Shown here one piece after another: positions 39,764 through 40,682 of a stretch of DNA of 40,682 nucleotides (the stretch's first letter is position 1; every line of letters starts with the position of its first letter). Location: positions 1-40,682 of the forward strand of contig CAMZAW010000003.1 of NCBI GenBank assembly GCA_947304335.1, in the 5' to 3' direction. Below the pieces are notes generated by a model. The model searched no databases and was not told where the DNA came from. It saw only the letters and a program-made list of their open reading frames with translations. The position numbers and the translations under genes are program-made. Source of the DNA: an uncultured Candidatus Saccharibacteria bacterium. GTDB lineage: Bacteria; Patescibacteriota; Saccharimonadia; Saccharimonadales; Saccharimonadaceae.

Positions 39764-40682
39764 ATGTATATCTCTGATCTCATCGAAGAATTTCTTGAGC
39801 ATCTCGAAATCGAATCTGGCCGCTCGCCAAAAACCATCGAAAATTACCGCCTTTACCTCGAGCGCTTCCTTGAGATTGTTTCCGAAATCCTCAATACCGA
39901 CGACATTAAACCAAATATGATTGACGCCGAGGTTCTCCGTAAATACCGTCTCAAACTCAACCGCTACGAATCACCAAAAGATGGCGACGGCCTAAAAACC
40001 ATCACCCAGGCTTATCATTTAATTGCTCTGCGTGGCTTTTTCAAATATCTTTCCCGCCGCGGTATCAAATCGCTCGATCCATCTCTTATCGAGCTACCGC
40101 ACGTCGTGCGCAAGCAAGTTACTTTCCTCCATTTTGATGAAGTCGAAGACATGCTAAATCAAATCGATCTGTCAACCGAATCCGGCCTCCGCGACCGTGC
40201 CATCATTGAACTTCTCTATTCTGGCGGTCTGCGCGTTTCCGAGCTCATCAATTTGAACCGCGACTCGATTAATCTCGAACGCCGCGAATTTGTAGTCCGT
40301 GGTAAAGGCCAAAAAGACCGCCCAATTTTCATCTCCGAAGCTGCCGCCGACCGCATCGCCGAATACCTTGGCGCCCGCACCGATTCCCTACCAGCCCTCT
40401 TCTTAAACAATAGTAAAAACCAGCAATCCGTAGACACTTCCGGCAACTTCCGTCGCCTCACCCCACGCAGCGTCGAGCGCATCGTCGAAAAATATGCCCG
40501 CATGGCCGGCATCACCAAACATGTCAGCCCACACACCCTGCGCCACTCCTTCGCTACAGACCTTCTCATGAACGGTGCCGACCTCCGCGCCGTCCAATCC
40601 ATGCTCGGCCACGCCGACATCTCCACTACGCAAATCTACACCCACGTCACGGATGCCCACTTGCGTGAAATCCACGAAAAAT
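39764..40682 (+). CDS. xerC: XerC/XerD tyrosine recombinase (3' end beyond window)
   Basis: The frame from ATG 39764 is open to the right edge (306 codons seen, near the expected ~300-320). The N-terminal SAM-like core-binding domain (FLEHLEIESGRSPKTIENYRLYL) is followed by the catalytic domain with R157 (YSGGLRVSEL), K181 (RGKGQKDRP), H257 and R260 (SPHTLRHSFATDLL), H283 (LGHADIST) and Y292 (TQIYTHV). All six key residues are present, so it should be active in chromosome dimer resolution at dif. Whether it is the XerC or XerD type cannot be told; it may be the only one. It is leaderless by promoter spacing. Confidence 0.93.
   Translation, partial: MYISDLIEEFLEHLEIESGRSPKTIENYRLYLERFLEIVSEILNTDDIKPNMIDAEVLRKYRLKLNRYESPKDGDGLKTITQAYHLIALRGFFKYLSRRGIKSLDPSLIELPHVVRKQVTFLHFDEVEDMLNQIDLSTESGLRDRAIIELLYSGGLRVSELINLNRDSINLERREFVVRGKGQKDRPIFISEAAADRIAEYLGARTDSLPALFLNNSKNQQSVDTSGNFRRLTPRSVERIVEKYARMAGITKHVSPHTLRHSFATDLLMNGADLRAVQSMLGHADISTTQIYTHVTDAHLREIHEK

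Noticed and set aside
40216-40626. Minus-strand 136-aa frame near the right edge
   Set aside because: Antisense shadow of the Xer recombinase catalytic domain, whose plus-strand frame has all six catalytic residues.

Overview
The window reads as a chromosomal segment of a Patescibacteria/CPR bacterium, most likely Candidatus Saccharibacteria (TM7). The grounds are a reduced informational and cell-division gene set, very tight operons with 1-4 base stop/start overlaps, TGA used as an ordinary stop, no biosynthetic pathways, a VirB2-like 'pilin', a giant repeat-rich membrane protein next to an LPXTG-type surface protein, and miniature versions of several enzymes (HolA of 201 aa, PolA of 781 aa, DnaG of 546 aa). 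Taxonomy is inferred from style and not from a database search.

Layout, left to right. (1) 1-861: the first codons of a ParA/Soj-like ATPase running off the left edge, a hypothetical protein, and rplU. (2) 974-9071: an envelope cluster on the minus strand (DUF5663-like small protein, 1720-aa membrane protein with Pro/Thr stalk and EF-hand-like loops, DUF11 protein with an LPETG motif), plus a strongly promoted 43-aa gene. (3) 9231-17346: ileS behind a T-box riboswitch, then a thioredoxin-like protein, nrdR, ftsZ, ftsA, map, adk and rpsU. (4) 17485-24565: tRNA-Asp, a DHH-like protein with a degenerate active site and a long Pro/Glu/Val tail, rpsT, and a coupled DNA repair/replication operon polA - rhuM/fic - mutM - holA. 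(5) 24618-31085: small helical proteins, a P-loop kinase, a lipid-kinase-like protein, pilin, rpoD and dnaG, with a divergent membrane protein/mscL pair. (6) 31119-33606: argS-orn-yjbR-like. (7) 33642-35247: an accessory plus-strand island holding small overlapping ORFs with their own promoter and terminator, and a radical SAM/SPASM enzyme with a consensus promoter. (8) 35260-40682: a PNPOx-like protein, membrane proteins, tRNA-Gly(CCC), a SurA/PrsA-like foldase, tRNA-Arg(CCU), HtrA, a 190-bp near-palindrome, ndk and a Xer recombinase running off the right edge.

Regulation is unusually legible. Many genes carry a -10 box (TATAAT or close) placed exactly six bases before the ATG, which predicts leaderless mRNAs (ftsA, polA, dnaG, the SurA-like gene, xer, the 35754 gene). 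Several others are within 1-4 nt of that. Genes with real 5' leaders instead carry clear AGGAGG-type sites. Two divergent pairs share palindromic, overlapping or adjacent -10 elements.

The most notable observations are: loss of all four zinc ligands in both NrdR and DnaG, and of a Cys pair in IleRS, while MutM keeps its zinc finger; the radical SAM/SPASM island with tiny upstream ORFs; the 190-bp palindrome filling the htrA/ndk gap; the short-stem-I ileS T-box; copies of tRNA 3' ends beside tRNA-Gly and tRNA-Arg; and a RhuM-Fic protein embedded in a repair operon.
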